A stretch of 64,000 nucleotides of DNA from Burkholderiales bacterium PBB6 (GTDB lineage Bacteria; Pseudomonadota; Gammaproteobacteria; Burkholderiales; Burkholderiaceae_C), in NCBI GenBank assembly GCA_002255925.1, contig NKIH01000008.1, positions 1 through 64,000 on the forward strand, in the 5' to 3' direction. The notes under the pieces were generated by a model that was not told the DNA's origin, made no database searches, and saw only the letters and a program-made list of their open reading frames with translations. Positions 8,366-18,685 of the stretch are shown here, one piece after another. Position numbers and translations under genes: made by a program. Positions within the stretch are counted from its first letter, which is position 1, and each line of letters opens with the position of its first letter.

Positions 8366-8502
8366 TTCAAATGGTGAAACAGAAAATCACAAGGTGGAAA
8401 ATATCGTCATCATCGGGTAAGCTACCCTCCGTACAACGTCGTCAGTCCGATCAATCGGCCAAACGATAACGCTGCCCCGGCAGGCCACCAGGAGACAACA
8501 CG

Positions 8503-10200
8503 GTGAAGCACAAGGGAATTCCGTCCATCGAAGATATGGGCGCACAGGCACAGGCGCATGCAGACGCCTTTGGTTCAGCGGTGGGTGAGATCTGGAAGTC
8601 CATGTCTGGACTCAGTGTGCCTGCGGATGGGCTGTCACGTTTGCAGGCGGACTATCTCAAGGAAGCCACCGAGGTCTGGAATGCCTCGCTGCATGCCGGC
8701 GAAGCGGAAGCGCCTAAGCTGGCCGATCGCCGGTTTGCAGCCAAGGACTGGCTGGGTTCACCGGCCTCCGCCTTCACTGCCCAGATGTATTTGCTGAACG
8801 CCCGCACGATGATGCAGATGGCGGAGCAGGTGCAGGGTGAGCCCAAGACAAAGGCCCGCGTCCGCTTCGCGGTGCAGCAATGGATTGACGCCGTCAGCCC
8901 GAGCAACTTCCTGGCGCTGAACCCGGAAGCGCAGCGCAAGGCGCTCGAGACCAAGGGCGAAAGCCTCAGCCAGGGCCTGCAGCACCTGTGGCACGACGTG
9001 CAGCAGGGCCATGTGTCGCAGACCGACGAGAGCGTTTTCGAGGTCGGCAAGAACGTCGCCACCACCGAAGGCTCGGTGGTCTTCGAGAACGAGTTGTTCC
9101 AGCTGATCGAGTACAAGCCGCTGACCGCCAAGGTGCATGACAAGCCGATGCTGTTCGTGCCGCCGTGCATCAACAAGTACTACATCCTTGACCTGCAGCC
9201 GACGAACTCGCTGATCCGCTACACGGTGGAACAGGGTCACCGCCTGTTCGTGGTCAGCTGGCGCAATGCCGACGACAGCGTGGTGGCCAAGACCTGGGAC
9301 GACTACATCGAGGATGCCGCCATTCGCGCCATCAACGTGGTGCAAGAGATCACCGGCGCGCCCACCATCAACACGCTGGGCTTCTGCGTCGGCGGCACCA
9401 TCCTGGCCACGGCGCTGGGCGTGCTGGCTGCGCGTGGTGAGCAACCCGCAGCGTCGGTCACCTTGCTGACCACCTTTGTCGACTTTGCCGACACCGGTGT
9501 GCTGGATCTGTTCATCGACGAAGCGATGGTGCAGATGCGCGAGATGACCCTCGGTGCAGACTCGCCCAAGGGCCCGGCTTTGCTGAAGGGCCAGGAACTG
9601 GCGACGACCTTCAGCTTCCTGCGGCCCAACGATCTGGTGTGGAACTACGTGGTGGGCAACTACCTCAAGGGCGAATCGCCCCCGCCGTTCGACCTGCTGT
9701 ACTGGAACGGCGACTCCACCAACCTGCCAGGGCCGATGTACTGCTGGTACCTGCGCAACACCTACCTGGAAAACAACCTCAAGGTGCCGGGCAAGGTCAC
9801 GGTGTGCGGCGAGAAGCTCGACCTCGGCAAGATCAAGGCGCCGGTCTATATCTACGGCTCGCGCGAAGACCACATCGTGCCGTGGCAGGGCGCTTATGCG
9901 TCCACCGGCATCTTCAGCGGCAAGAAGCGCTTCGTGCTCGGGGCCTCCGGCCACATCGCCGGCGTCATCAACCCGCCCAAGGCCAACAAGCGCAGCCACT
10001 GGTTGAACGACCAGCTGCCGGCCAAGGCCGATGACTGGATGGCCAAGGCCACGGAAGTGCCGGGCAGCTGGTGGACGGACTGGTCGGAGTGGCTGGGTGG
10101 CCATGCCGGCAAGCTGGTTGCCGCGCCCAAGACCCCCGGCAGCCGCGCCCACAAGGTCATCGAGCCCGCCCCCGGGCGCTACGTCAAGCAAAAGGCCTGA
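8503..10200 (+). CDS. phaC: Class I poly(3-hydroxyalkanoate) synthase
   Basis: A 565-residue enzyme that polymerises (R)-3-hydroxybutyryl-CoA at the granule surface. The start is GTG 8503 with AGGAGA at 8490-8495 ahead of it. After a variable N-terminal part (about 1-190) comes the alpha/beta-hydrolase domain. The lipase-like box is GFCVGG with nucleophile C295; D456 (YGSREDHIVPW) and H484 (GASGHIAGVINPP) complete the triad. The conserved motif PPCINKYYILDLQPTNS is also present. The length and gene order (phaC, then phaA, then phaB) fit class I, R. eutropha-type synthases, which need no PhaE or PhaR subunit. No phasin gene is nearby. Confidence 0.98.
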   Translation: MKHKGIPSIEDMGAQAQAHADAFGSAVGEIWKSMSGLSVPADGLSRLQADYLKEATEVWNASLHAGEAEAPKLADRRFAAKDWLGSPASAFTAQMYLLNARTMMQMAEQVQGEPKTKARVRFAVQQWIDAVSPSNFLALNPEAQRKALETKGESLSQGLQHLWHDVQQGHVSQTDESVFEVGKNVATTEGSVVFENELFQLIEYKPLTAKVHDKPMLFVPPCINKYYILDLQPTNSLIRYTVEQGHRLFVVSWRNADDSVVAKTWDDYIEDAAIRAINVVQEITGAPTINTLGFCVGGTILATALGVLAARGEQPAASVTLLTTFVDFADTGVLDLFIDEAMVQMREMTLGADSPKGPALLKGQELATTFSFLRPNDLVWNYVVGNYLKGESPPPFDLLYWNGDSTNLPGPMYCWYLRNTYLENNLKVPGKVTVCGEKLDLGKIKAPVYIYGSREDHIVPWQGAYASTGIFSGKKRFVLGASGHIAGVINPPKANKRSHWLNDQLPAKADDWMAKATEVPGSWWTDWSEWLGGHAGKLVAAPKTPGSRAHKVIEPAPGRYVKQKA

Positions 10201-10277
10201 CCGGGCCTGGTGCTGCCCGCCACACCGGGGGCAGCGCCGTACCGATCACATCATCGCGACCATTCAGGAGACTTTAA

Positions 10278-11456
10278 ATGACAGACATCGTCATCGTTGC
10301 AGCAGCCCGCACCGCGGTGGGCAAGTTCGGCGGCACCCTCGCCAAGGTAGCGGCTCCCCAGTTGGGCGCCACCGTCATCCAGGCCTTGCTGCAGCGCAGC
10401 GGTCTGTCGGGTGAGCAGATCGGCGAGGTCATCCTCGGCCAGGTGCTGACGGCCGGTTCCGGCCAGAACCCGGCGCGCCAGTCGGTGATCAAGGCAGGCC
10501 TGCCCCATGGCGTGCCCGGCATGACGATCAACAAGGTGTGCGGCTCGGGCCTGAAGGCCGTGATGCTGGGCGCGCAGGCCATCCGTGATGGCGACAGCGA
10601 GATCATCATCGCCGGCGGCCAGGAAAACATGAGCGCCTCGCCGCACGTGCTGCCCAACAGCCGTGACGGTCAGCGCATGGGCGACTGGAAGCTGGTCGAC
10701 ACCATGATCAACGACGGTCTGTGGGACGTGTACAACCAGTACCACATGGGCATCACCGCCGAGAACGTGGCCAAGCAGTACGGCATCACCCGCGAGCAGC
10801 AGGATGCGCTGGCCCTGGCTTCGCAGCAGAAGGCCGCTGCCGCACAAGACGCTGGCAAGTTCAAGGACGAAATCGTTGGCGTGAGCATTCCCCAGAAGAA
10901 GGGCGATGCGCTGGTGTTCGACACCGACGAATTCCTGAACCGCAAGACCAACGCCGAAGCGCTGGCTGGCCTGCGCCCGGCGTTCGACAAGGCGGGTTCG
11001 GTGACGGCCGGCAACGCGTCGGGCCTGAACGACGGCGCAGCCGGCGTGATGCTGATGACGGCGGCCAAGGCTGCCGCCCTGGGCCTGACCCCGCTGGCCC
11101 GCATTGCCAGCTACGCCAGCGCCGGCCTGGACCCCGCCTACATGGGCATGGGCCCGGTGCCCGCCGCCCGCAAGGCCCTGGAGCGCGCAGGCTGGAAGGC
11201 CGCGGATCTGGACCTGCTGGAAATCAACGAAGCCTTTGCCGCGCAGGCTTGCGCCGTGCACAAGGAAATGGGCTGGGACATGTCCAAGGTCAATGTGAAC
11301 GGTGGCGCCATCGCCATCGGTCACCCGATCGGCGCGTCTGGCTGCCGCATCCTGGTGACGCTGCTGCACGAGATGCTGCGCCGTGACGCCAAGAAGGGCA
11401 TCGCCTCGCTGTGCATCGGCGGCGGCATGGGCGTGGCCCTGACGGTCGAGCGCTGA
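10278..11456 (+). CDS. phaA: Acetyl-CoA C-acetyltransferase (beta-ketothiolase)
   Basis: A 392-residue thiolase that condenses two acetyl-CoA into acetoacetyl-CoA, the first step of PHB synthesis. The acyl-enzyme Cys is C88 ([12 protein letters not shown]), the base Cys is C379 (SLCIGGGMG), and the conserved His lies in [12 protein letters not shown]. The typical family motifs [12 protein letters not shown] and [10 protein letters not shown] are present. A good ribosome site (CAGGAGAC) precedes ATG 10278. It lies 77 bases after phaC in the same direction, in the usual operon order. The length matches R. eutropha PhaA (393). Confidence 0.97.
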   Translation: MTDIVIVAAARTAVGKFGGTLAKVAAPQLGATVIQALLQRSGLSGEQIGEVILGQVLTAGSGQNPARQSVIKAGLPHGVPGMTINKVCGSGLKAVMLGAQAIRDGDSEIIIAGGQENMSASPHVLPNSRDGQRMGDWKLVDTMINDGLWDVYNQYHMGITAENVAKQYGITREQQDALALASQQKAAAAQDAGKFKDEIVGVSIPQKKGDALVFDTDEFLNRKTNAEALAGLRPAFDKAGSVTAGNASGLNDGAAGVMLMTAAKAAALGLTPLARIASYASAGLDPAYMGMGPVPAARKALERAGWKAADLDLLEINEAFAAQACAVHKEMGWDMSKVNVNGGAIAIGHPIGASGCRILVTLLHEMLRRDAKKGIASLCIGGGMGVALTVER

Positions 11457-11557
11457 AGCGCGACAACATCAACGGGTAAGCACGGGCTTCCCGCATGCGG
11501 GCCAGGCGCCATAGTGTGTCTGGCCGGCTCAATGGATCTGGTTAGAGGAGCATGAAG

Positions 11558-12295
11558 ATGACGAAGAAAGTTGCATACGTGACGGGTGGCATGGGTGGTA
11601 TCGGAACCGCCATCTGCCAACGCCTGGCCAAGGAAGGCTTCACCGTGGTGGCCGGTTGTGGCCCGAGCCGTGATTACACGAAGTGGCTCGATGAGCAGAA
11701 GGCCCTGGGCTACGAATTCCACGCATCCGTGGGCAACGTGGCGGATTGGGAATCGACCGTGGCAGCCTTCGCGAAGTCGAAGGAAGAGCACGGCCCGATC
11801 GATGTGCTGGTGAACAACGCCGGCATCACCAAGGACCGCATGTTCCTGAAGATGACGCCGGACGACTGGCACGCGGTCATCGACACCAACCTGAACTCGA
11901 TGTTCAACGTCACCAAGCAAGTGGTGCCGGACATGGTTGAGCGCGGTTTTGGCCGGATCATCCAGATCTCGTCGGTGAACGGTGAGAAGGGCCAGGCGGG
12001 CCAGACGAACTACTCGGCTGCCAAGGCCGGCATGCACGGCTTCACGATGGCCCTGGCCCAGGAAATGGCCGCCAAGGGCGTGACCGTGAACACCGTCAGC
12101 CCGGGCTACATCGGCACCGACATGGTCCGCGCCATCAAGCCGGAAGTGCTGGAGAAGATCGTTGCCACCATTCCCGTGAAGCGTCTGGGCACGCCTGAGG
12201 AAATCGGCTCGGTGGTGGCCTGGCTGGCCGGTCCGGATTCGGGCTTCACCACGGGTGCAGACTTCTCCTGCAACGGTGGTTTGCACATGGGCTGA
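11558..12295 (+). CDS. phaB: Acetoacetyl-CoA reductase
   Basis: A 245-residue short-chain dehydrogenase that reduces acetoacetyl-CoA to (R)-3-hydroxybutyryl-CoA with NADPH. It has the Rossmann motif TGGMGGIG (9-16), NNAG (86-89) and the catalytic S139, Y152 and K156 (ISSVNGEKGQAGQTNYSAAK). The VAGCGP stretch after the second strand is typical of PhaB. Two in-frame ATGs exist; AGAGGAG at 11544-11550 stands directly against ATG 11552 but has good spacing to ATG 11558, which also gives the usual PhaB N-terminus (MTKKVAYVTGG), so I chose 11558. It is the last gene of the phaCAB operon and is followed by a terminator. Confidence 0.97.
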   Translation: MTKKVAYVTGGMGGIGTAICQRLAKEGFTVVAGCGPSRDYTKWLDEQKALGYEFHASVGNVADWESTVAAFAKSKEEHGPIDVLVNNAGITKDRMFLKMTPDDWHAVIDTNLNSMFNVTKQVVPDMVERGFGRIIQISSVNGEKGQAGQTNYSAAKAGMHGFTMALAQEMAAKGVTVNTVSPGYIGTDMVRAIKPEVLEKIVATIPVKRLGTPEEIGSVVAWLAGPDSGFTTGADFSCNGGLHMG

Positions 12296-12321
12296 TGCCG
12301 CAAGGCTTCAACCAAAAGCGA

Positions 12322-12344
12322 AGCGGCCCTCGGGCCGCTTTTTT
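12322..12344 (+). terminator. Rho-independent terminator of phaCAB
   Basis: An inverted repeat AGCGGCCC / GGGCCGCT (12322-12329 and 12332-12339) with a two-base centre is followed by a run of six T (12339-12344), 27 bases after the phaB stop. It also stands between phaB and the convergent YitT-like gene. Confidence 0.9.
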
Positions 12345-12383
12345 CATGTTCGAACAGAACGCGTCAGAGCGCGTCAGAACACA

Positions 12384-13019
12384 TCAGAACGCGATGTAGC
12401 GGCCGGGCTTGTGGTTCACGGCCAGCGCCACGTTCATGGCCACCGCAGCCAGCACCGACAGCGCCAGCCGCGGCGCATCAACCCATGGCCAGGCCGCCAG
12501 CAAGATGAGCGCGTCCAGCGCCATCTGCACCACCCCAGCGCGCCAGCCAAAGCGGTCTTGCAGCCACAGCACCAGCATGTTGAGGCCACCCAGGCTGGCC
12601 TTGTGACGGAACAAGATGATGAAACCGGTGCCGATGAGCAGGCCGCCCGCCAGCGCTGCAAACACCGGGTGAATGGCCTGCAGACTGATCCACTGCGGCA
12701 GCGTCTCGCTGAGCAGGGCCAACAGGCTCACGGCCGTCAACGTCTTCACGGTGAAGCGCAACCCCATGCGCTTCCAGGCCAGCCAGTAAAACGGCAGATT
12801 GATGGCAAAAAAGACCGGTCCGAAGGCCCAGCCGCTGGCGAACTTCACCAGAAGCGCCAGACCCACGGTGCCACCCGTCATCAAGCCGACCTGCCGAAAC
12901 ATCAACAGGCCCAGGCTGACGAACAGGGTGCCGATGAGCAGGGCCTGGGCGTCTTCGTACCAGGCGTGGCGCTGCACGGGCGAAGACTCGCCGTCAGCCG
13001 CAGGTGCGCCTAAGCTCAT
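12384..13019 (-). CDS. YitT family integral membrane protein (DUF161)
   Basis: A 211-residue protein with about five to six predicted membrane segments (LLIGTLFVSLGLLMF, TGGTVGLALLVKFA, GPVFFAINLPFYWLAW, TLTAVSLLALLSE, AALAGGLLIGTGFIILF, ALILLAAWPWV). The QVGLMTGGTVGLALL and FRHKASLGGLNML stretches match the repeated glycine motifs of the YitT/YpjC family, of unknown transport function. The C-terminal soluble domain found in Firmicutes members is absent. Its ATG overlaps the stop of the upstream small membrane gene by four bases, so translation is coupled. Confidence 0.8.
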   Translation of the reverse strand: MSLGAPAADGESSPVQRHAWYEDAQALLIGTLFVSLGLLMFRQVGLMTGGTVGLALLVKFASGWAFGPVFFAINLPFYWLAWKRMGLRFTVKTLTAVSLLALLSETLPQWISLQAIHPVFAALAGGLLIGTGFIILFRHKASLGGLNMLVLWLQDRFGWRAGVVQMALDALILLAAWPWVDAPRLALSVLAAVAMNVALAVNHKPGRYIAF

Positions 13020-13234
13020 TCGATGATGCCGGCCAAGAAGAACTTGATCAGACCTTTGGCCGCAAAGCCCAGCAGACCGACACCCAGGCCCAGCAACAGC
13101 ACGAAGGTGCCGAACCGGCCGGCGCGAGATTCACGGGCCAGCTGCAGGATGATGAACACCATGTAGAGCATGAAGGCCGAGACCCCGAAGGTCAGGCCGA
13201 ACCACGCGATCTGTTCTTCGGAAAATCCGAACAT
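13016..13234 (-). CDS. Small membrane protein, DUF2788 family
   Basis: A 72-residue protein with two hydrophobic segments: about 11-32 (FGLTFGVSAFMLYMVFIILQLA) is one, and about 42-68 (TFVLLLGLGVGLLGFAAKGLIKF) is the other, joined by a short polar loop (RESRAGRFG). The N-terminus FGFSEEQIAWFGLTFG and the loop pattern are what I recall for DUF2788, a proteobacterial family without known function. It sits between the DUF2189 gene (stop directly adjacent) and the YitT-like gene (4-base overlap), so all three form one transcript. Confidence 0.7.
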   Translation of the reverse strand: MFGFSEEQIAWFGLTFGVSAFMLYMVFIILQLARESRAGRFGTFVLLLGLGVGLLGFAAKGLIKFFLAGIIE

Positions 13235-14032
13235 TCAATTGCGCTCCGACAGCCCGGAGGTGTCCACGACGTCGCGATAGGCGTGCCAGCTGGCATGGGC
13301 CAGCCAGGGCACAACGATGATCAGGCCGAACAGCATCGAGGCCATGCCCAGGCCGGTCAGCAACAGCAGCAGGGCCGCCCAGAAGGCCATGGGCACCGGG
13401 TGTTCCATCACCACGCGCCAGCTGGTGAACACGGCCCCGAGCACGCCGACGTGGCGGTCCAGTAGCAGCGGGATGGCCACCACGGTGGAGGCGAACACGG
13501 GGGCGGCGAGCAGGGCGCCGAGTGCCAGCCAGATCTCGAACAAGTGCCCGGTGGGCGCCAGCACCACATGGCGCAGGAAATCAACCGGCGTCTGGATGCG
13601 GATGGGCGCAAAGCCGGTGATGAGCGAGGCGGACGTGAGCACCCAGCCCAGGCCGGCGAAAGCCAGCAACAGGCCGAACACCACGAGGCGGCCGTCATTG
13701 GGCTGCCAGGCCTTCATGGCCGTCTGCAGCGTGGGCTTCTCGCCTTTTTCAAGGCTGCGGCTGACGGCATACAGCCCCGTGGCCAGAATGGGGGCCACCA
13801 GCAGGAAAGCAGAGAACGCGCCGACCAGCAGCCAGAACTGGTGCCTGGCCCAGGCCGTGAGCAAGCCGCCGATGCCGGCCAGCACGAGGCCGTGCAACAG
13901 GCCCGGCACGGGGCAGTTCATCAGGTCTGACCACCCGCAGGCGAGCCAGCCCAGCGGGCGCAACGCCGGAATGCGGCGTACGCCAAAGCTGCGGGATTCT
14001 TGCAAGGCCTTCTCGGCCAGACGGTTCGACAT
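13235..14032 (-). CDS. DUF2189 integral membrane protein
   Basis: A 265-residue protein with about six membrane segments. The N-terminal soluble stretch (FGVRRIPALRPLGWLACGWSDL) and the following GLLHGLVLAGIGGLL resemble DUF2189 proteins, sometimes called cytochrome c oxidase subunit I-like for weak similarity only. Later motifs include VAPILATGLYAVSRSLEKGE and GLIIVVPWLAHASWHAYRD, also typical of the family. It is the first gene of a three-gene minus-strand operon with the DUF2788 and YitT-like genes; the 169 bases upstream (14033-14201) would hold the promoter. Function is unknown; the cluster suggests an envelope role, which is inference. Confidence 0.75.
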   Translation of the reverse strand: MSNRLAEKALQESRSFGVRRIPALRPLGWLACGWSDLMNCPVPGLLHGLVLAGIGGLLTAWARHQFWLLVGAFSAFLLVAPILATGLYAVSRSLEKGEKPTLQTAMKAWQPNDGRLVVFGLLLAFAGLGWVLTSASLITGFAPIRIQTPVDFLRHVVLAPTGHLFEIWLALGALLAAPVFASTVVAIPLLLDRHVGVLGAVFTSWRVVMEHPVPMAFWAALLLLLTGLGMASMLFGLIIVVPWLAHASWHAYRDVVDTSGLSERN

Positions 14033-14201
14033 GGGACGCTATCCTGACAGGGACGGGTGGCTCGCTGCTTGACAAACAGCAAGCAGGAACACGTTTGAAC
14101 ATCATGCCGCGACTGCGCCGATAACGGTGAAGCGGTGGTGATTCACTGCACACACCGCCCGGGTGCGACGCGTACCCCGGCTGGCCCTGGGTGGGCGCAG
14201 C

Positions 14202-15257
14202 TCAGCTCAGCAAGGCAGTGGCTGCGGCCAGCATGCTGGCCGAGCGGCCGTCTGCCAGTTGCAACTCGCGGCGCAGGCAGGTTGCGCGGAAGTTGCCTTG
14301 GGTCGATTTGTCGTAGAGCGGGTCATAGTGCCGGCCGAGCAGCGTGTGCAGCAGCGGTTGCCATTCGCCGCGCTGGGCCTGGCCCTGCCATTCACCCACC
14401 AGCTCGCGCCCGCGCAGCTCGATCAAGGCATCCAGGCACTGGCAAAAGCTGGGCACGTTCTCGGTGCACTCTGGATACTCTTCCAGCAACAGTTCCACCC
14501 GGCCGGCCAAGGGCATGTTGATTTCGACCAGCGTGGCCGGGTTGCGCATGGCCTGCAACAAGGCCTCAGGCACCTGACGCTGGCCGATCTTGCGGCTTTC
14601 GCTTTCAACGAACACCGGACGAGCCGGGTCCAGCTGCTTCAACGCCGCCCACACCAGCGACTCAAAGCGCTTCTGGCTGGGTTGAGGCTGGTTGGGCAGG
14701 CCGCCCAGCACCGAGCCACGGTGGGCGGCCAGTGCTTCGAGGTCCAGCGTCTGGGCGCCCGCATCTCGCAGCGCATGCAGCAGCCGCGTCTTGCCACTGC
14801 CGGTGCGGCCGGAAATCACCTGCCAGGTGAACTGCCCCGGCAGCGTGGTCAGCTCTTCGCGCACGCAGGCCCGGAAGCCCTTGTAGCCACCTGCCAGTTG
14901 CCGGGTGCGAAAACCGACCTGCGCCAGCACCAGGCTCAGGCTGCCCGAGCGTTGGCCGCCGCGCCAGCACACCACCAGCGGTCGCCAGTCTTTCGGCTTG
15001 TCAGCCACCCATTGATCGAGGATGTCGGCGATGCGGCGCGACACCAAAGCGCCGCCCACCTTGCGGGCCTCGAAGGTGGACACCTGCTTGTAGATCGTGC
15101 CTACGCGGGCGCGCTCCAGGTCGTCCAGCACCGGCCAGTTGACCGAGCCCGGCAGGTGGTCGTCCGCGAACTCCGAGGGCGATCGTACGTCGATCACCGT
15201 GTCGAACGCGCTGGGGTCAGCCAGCCATTCGGCCGCATTCACCGTGCTGAAGCTCAT
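14202..15257 (-). CDS. mnmH: tRNA 2-selenouridine/geranyl-2-thiouridine synthase
   Basis: A 351-residue enzyme (also SelU/YbbB) that replaces sulfur by selenium in the wobble 2-thiouridine of certain tRNAs, through a geranylated intermediate. The N-terminal rhodanese domain has C97 in VVCWRGGQRS, the catalytic Cys. A P-loop GRTGSGKT (150-157) starts the C-terminal domain, followed by the family motifs HRGSVLGG and VESESRKIG. The ATG overlaps the glnD stop by four bases, so it is coupled to glnD. The selenium donor gene selD is not in the window, so selenation in this organism cannot be confirmed here; the thiol-geranylation half-reaction would not need it. Confidence 0.93.
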   Translation of the reverse strand: MSFSTVNAAEWLADPSAFDTVIDVRSPSEFADDHLPGSVNWPVLDDLERARVGTIYKQVSTFEARKVGGALVSRRIADILDQWVADKPKDWRPLVVCWRGGQRSGSLSLVLAQVGFRTRQLAGGYKGFRACVREELTTLPGQFTWQVISGRTGSGKTRLLHALRDAGAQTLDLEALAAHRGSVLGGLPNQPQPSQKRFESLVWAALKQLDPARPVFVESESRKIGQRQVPEALLQAMRNPATLVEINMPLAGRVELLLEEYPECTENVPSFCQCLDALIELRGRELVGEWQGQAQRGEWQPLLHTLLGRHYDPLYDKSTQGNFRATCLRRELQLADGRSASMLAAATALLS

Positions 15258-17872
15258 GGCGCAGCGCCGATCGCGTCCAGCAATTCCGACTCCATCTGCA
15301 ACTGCAGCTTGGGTTGCTGCAAGGCCGCACCGCTCACCAGGAAGGTGTCTTCCACCCGTTCACCCAGCGTGGACACCTTGGCCAGTTGCAGGCTGATGCC
15401 GTGCGCGCCCAGCACCCGGGCGATGGCATACAGCAGACCGGAGCGGTCGCTGGCACTGACCGACAGCAGCCAGCGTTGGCCGCGTTCGTCAGGCCGCAGC
15501 AGCACGCGCGGCTTGACCGGGAACGAGCGCACTCGGCGCGACACACGGCCGCGACCCGGCGCTGGCAGCGGGCCGTCGCTCGACAGGGCCAGGATGGCTT
15601 GGGTTTCAACCAGCGAGATCATGTCGCGGTAGGCCGAGGCGCCATGGCCTTCGGCCGCCGGGCTCACCACCTGGAAGGTGTCGAGCGCAAAGCCGGCGCG
15701 CGTGGTGTGCACCTTGGCGTCCTGAATGGAGAAGCCAGCGCCATCGAAGTAGCCGCAGATGCGGGCGAACAGGTCAGGGCGGTCGGGCGAAAACACCAGC
15801 ACCTGCAGGCCGTCGCCAATCGGCGATGGACGCGCCCGGACGATGGGCACGGTCGTTTCAAGATGGCGCCACAGGGCCCGTGCATGCCAGGCGATTTCGG
15901 TGGCGTCATGCCGCGCAAAGTAGCTCAGCTCCAGCGTCTTCCACAGCGGCTGCTCGGTGCCTGGCAGGGCGCTGTGCAGGGCCAGGATCTGCTGGGCTTC
16001 CTGCTTGCGCGCCTCGATCTCGGTTTCGGCATTCGGCTCAGCGCCGCCGAGCGCGCGCAGCGTCAGGCGGAAGAGGTCTTCGAGCAGCTTGCTCTTCCAG
16101 GCGTTCCACACCTTGGGGCTGGTGCCGCGGATGTCCGCCACCGTCAGCAGGTACAGCGCGGTCAGGTTGCGGGCGGTGCCCACGCGCTGGGCGAAGTGGC
16201 GGATGACGTCGGGGTCAGACAGGTCTTCCTTCTGCGCGACCTGGCTCATCGTCAGGTGGTGCCGCACCAGGAATTCGACCAGCTGGGTTTCGTCCTTGGC
16301 CAGGCCGTGGTCGCGACAGAAGCGCCGTACTTCCACGCCGCCGAGCTCGGAGTGATCTCCGCCCCGGCCCTTGGCCACGTCATGGAAGAGCGCGGCGATG
16401 TAGAGCAGCCAGGGCTTCTCGAAACCGGCGGCCAGCTGCGAGCAGAACGCGTATTCGTGCGTGTGCTCGGGGATGAAGAAGCGGCGCACATTGCGCAGCA
16501 CCATCAGGATGTGCTGGTCCACCGTGTAGACGTGGAACAGGTCATGCTGCATGCGCCCGACGATGCGGCGGAACACCCACAGGTAGCGGCCCAGCACCGA
16601 GGTCTGGTTCATCAGCCGGAAGGCGTGCGTCTGGCCTTCGGGCTGACGCAGGATGTCCATGAACAGGTCCCGGTTCACCGGGTCACGCCGGAAGGCGCCG
16701 TCCATCACGTTGCGGGCGTTGTAGAGCGCTCGCAGGGTGCGCGCCGAAAAGCCCTTGATGCCCGGCGTCTGCTGGTAGATCAGGAAGCTTTCGAGGATGG
16801 CGTGCGGGTTCTCGGTGTAGAGGTCGTCGTGCGACACCTCCAGCATGCCGGCACGGTCGAGGAAGCGGGCATTGATCGGACGCATCGGCACGGTTTCCGT
16901 GTGGTTGATGCGTTCCTCGATGTTCAACACCAGGATCTGGTTGAGCTGGGTGACGGCCTTCGCTGCCCAGTAGTAGCGGTGCATCAGCACCTCGGAGGCG
17001 CGCTCGGACTTGCTGCCCTGGTAGCCAAAACTCTCGGCCACGGCGGTCTGCAGGTCAAACACCAGGCGGTCTTCACGTCGGCCGGCCACCTGGTGCAGGC
17101 GGCAGCGGATGACCTTCAGCACGCCCTCATGGCGCTGCAATTGCTTCACCTCGAACGGCGTGATCAGGCCCTTGCTGGCCAGCTCGCTCCAGGTCTTGCC
17201 CAGGCCGGCGGCGCGGGCCACCCACATCACCACTTGCAGGTCACGCAGGCCGCCAGGGCTTTCCTTGCAGTTCGGCTCCAGCGAGTAGGGTGTGTCCTCG
17301 TACTTCACATGGCGCTGGCGCAATTCCAGCATCTTGGCCTGCAGGAACGCCGGTGCGTCCATCGCCTCGGTGTTGGCATGGCGGAAGGTATTGAACAAGC
17401 GCCGGCTGCCGCACAGAAAGCGGCTCTCCAGCAGCGAGGTCTGCACCGTCACGTCCTTGCGGGCCTCGGCGATGCAGTCTTCCACCGTGCGTACCGATGA
17501 GCCGATCTCCAGCCCGATGTCCCAGCAACCGGTGATGAAGCCTGACACCGCGCTGCGCAACTCGTCGCTGTCAGCCTGGCCCGGAGGCAGCAGCACCAGC
17601 ACGTCCACATCCGAGTAGGGGAAGAGCTCCCCGCGCCCGTAGCCGCCCACGGCCAGCAGGGCCGCGCCGGTCGGCAGCCCGGACTGCGCCCAAAGGCTGG
17701 CCAGCATGCCGTCGACATGCCGGGCCAGTGAGCGCATCAGGCGGGTGGCGCTGGTGGCCGTGGCCCGGGTGTCGCGGAACTGGTCCAGCAGCTTGGTCTT
17801 GCCGTCGCGGAATTGCTGGCGGAGCTCAGCCAGGTTCAGGGGGGCGGCGGCGGGTGCAGGTACTGCGGGCAT
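15254..17872 (-). CDS. glnD: Bifunctional [PII] uridylyltransferase/uridylyl-removing enzyme
   Basis: An 872-residue nitrogen sensor that uridylylates PII proteins under nitrogen limitation and removes the groups when glutamine is high. The nucleotidyltransferase motif [15 protein letters not shown] (76-90) holds the metal acids D88 and D90. The central HD hydrolase domain includes HEYAF and [19 protein letters not shown]. Two ACT domains at the C-terminus bind glutamine ([20 protein letters not shown] and [20 protein letters not shown]). The length matches the family (about 860-890). It follows map by nine bases and overlaps mnmH by four, giving the order map-glnD-mnmH; map-glnD adjacency is common in proteobacteria. 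Confidence 0.97.
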   Translation of the reverse strand: MPAVPAPAAAPLNLAELRQQFRDGKTKLLDQFRDTRATATSATRLMRSLARHVDGMLASLWAQSGLPTGAALLAVGGYGRGELFPYSDVDVLVLLPPGQADSDELRSAVSGFITGCWDIGLEIGSSVRTVEDCIAEARKDVTVQTSLLESRFLCGSRRLFNTFRHANTEAMDAPAFLQAKMLELRQRHVKYEDTPYSLEPNCKESPGGLRDLQVVMWVARAAGLGKTWSELASKGLITPFEVKQLQRHEGVLKVIRCRLHQVAGRREDRLVFDLQTAVAESFGYQGSKSERASEVLMHRYYWAAKAVTQLNQILVLNIEERINHTETVPMRPINARFLDRAGMLEVSHDDLYTENPHAILESFLIYQQTPGIKGFSARTLRALYNARNVMDGAFRRDPVNRDLFMDILRQPEGQTHAFRLMNQTSVLGRYLWVFRRIVGRMQHDLFHVYTVDQHILMVLRNVRRFFIPEHTHEYAFCSQLAAGFEKPWLLYIAALFHDVAKGRGGDHSELGGVEVRRFCRDHGLAKDETQLVEFLVRHHLTMSQVAQKEDLSDPDVIRHFAQRVGTARNLTALYLLTVADIRGTSPKVWNAWKSKLLEDLFRLTLRALGGAEPNAETEIEARKQEAQQILALHSALPGTEQPLWKTLELSYFARHDATEIAWHARALWRHLETTVPIVRARPSPIGDGLQVLVFSPDRPDLFARICGYFDGAGFSIQDAKVHTTRAGFALDTFQVVSPAAEGHGASAYRDMISLVETQAILALSSDGPLPAPGRGRVSRRVRSFPVKPRVLLRPDERGQRWLLSVSASDRSGLLYAIARVLGAHGISLQLAKVSTLGERVEDTFLVSGAALQQPKLQLQMESELLDAIGAAP

Positions 17873-17881
17873 CCGTGGAAC

Positions 17882-18685
17882 TCAGGCCGTCATGAAGGCG
17901 GGCAAGGCCGGGCTGCCTTCGGAGACGGTCAGCACCTCGTAGCCGGTTTCGGTGACGACGATGGTGTGTTCCCACTGTGCAGACAGCGAGCGGTCTTTGG
18001 TGACGATGGTCCAGCCGTCGCCCATTTCCTTGATCTCGCGACGACCGGCATTCACCATCGGCTCGATCGTGAACACCATGCCGGGCACCAGCTCTTCGAG
18101 CGTGCCGGGGCGGCCGTAATGCAGCACCTGCGGTTCTTCATGGAACTTCGAGCCGATGCCGTGGCCGCAGAACTCGCGCACCACCGAAAAGCCCTGGTTT
18201 TCGGTGAAGGTCTGGATGGCGTGGCCGATGTCGCCCAGGCGCACTCCCGGCTTGACCTTCTGGATACCCTTCCACATGGCGTCGTAGGTGATCTGGCACA
18301 GGCGCTTGGCAGCGATCGAGCCTTCACCGACGATGAACATGCGGCTGGTGTCACCGTGCCAGCCGTCCTTGATGACGGTGACGTCGATGTTGACGATGTC
18401 GCCGCTCTTCAAGGCACGCTCGTTCGGGATGCCGTGGCAGATCTGGTGGTTCACCGAGGTGCAGATCGACTTCGGGTACGGCGTGTAGCCGGGCGGCTGG
18501 TAATTCAGCGGCGCCGGGATGGCCTTTTGCACCTTCACGATGTGATCGTGGGCCAGCTTGTCGAGTTGCTCGGTGGTGATGCCCGGCTTCACATGGGGCG
18601 TCAGCATGTCGAGAACTTCCGACGCAAGGCGGCCGGCAACGCGCATCCGCTCGATGTCGGCGGCAGTCTTCAGGGTGATCGTCAT
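17882..18685 (-). CDS. map: Type I methionine aminopeptidase
   Basis: A 267-residue enzyme that removes the initiator methionine from nascent proteins. All active-site residues can be placed: H84 (ICHGIPNER), metal ligands D101, D112, H175 (CGHGIG), E208 and E239, plus H182. I chose ATG 18685; a longer frame begins at ATG 18769, but its first 28 residues (to IIPP) are not family-like, while [20 protein letters not shown] is the standard N-terminus. The ribosome site is weak. It is the first gene of map-glnD-mnmH and is divergent from purL across a 192-base gap. Confidence 0.97.
   Translation of the reverse strand: MTITLKTAADIERMRVAGRLASEVLDMLTPHVKPGITTEQLDKLAHDHIVKVQKAIPAPLNYQPPGYTPYPKSICTSVNHQICHGIPNERALKSGDIVNIDVTVIKDGWHGDTSRMFIVGEGSIAAKRLCQITYDAMWKGIQKVKPGVRLGDIGHAIQTFTENQGFSVVREFCGHGIGSKFHEEPQVLHYGRPGTLEELVPGMVFTIEPMVNAGRREIKEMGDGWTIVTKDRSLSAQWEHTIVVTETGYEVLTVSEGSPALPAFMTA

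Noticed and set aside
8365-8379. TTTCA-N5-TGAAA inverted repeat ahead of phaC
   Set aside because: Arms are only five bases and overlap the start codon of the small membrane gene; chance is likely.
10212-10235. 7-bp hairpin between phaC and phaA
   Set aside because: Short stem without T-tract inside an operon; not enough to call a terminator or regulator.
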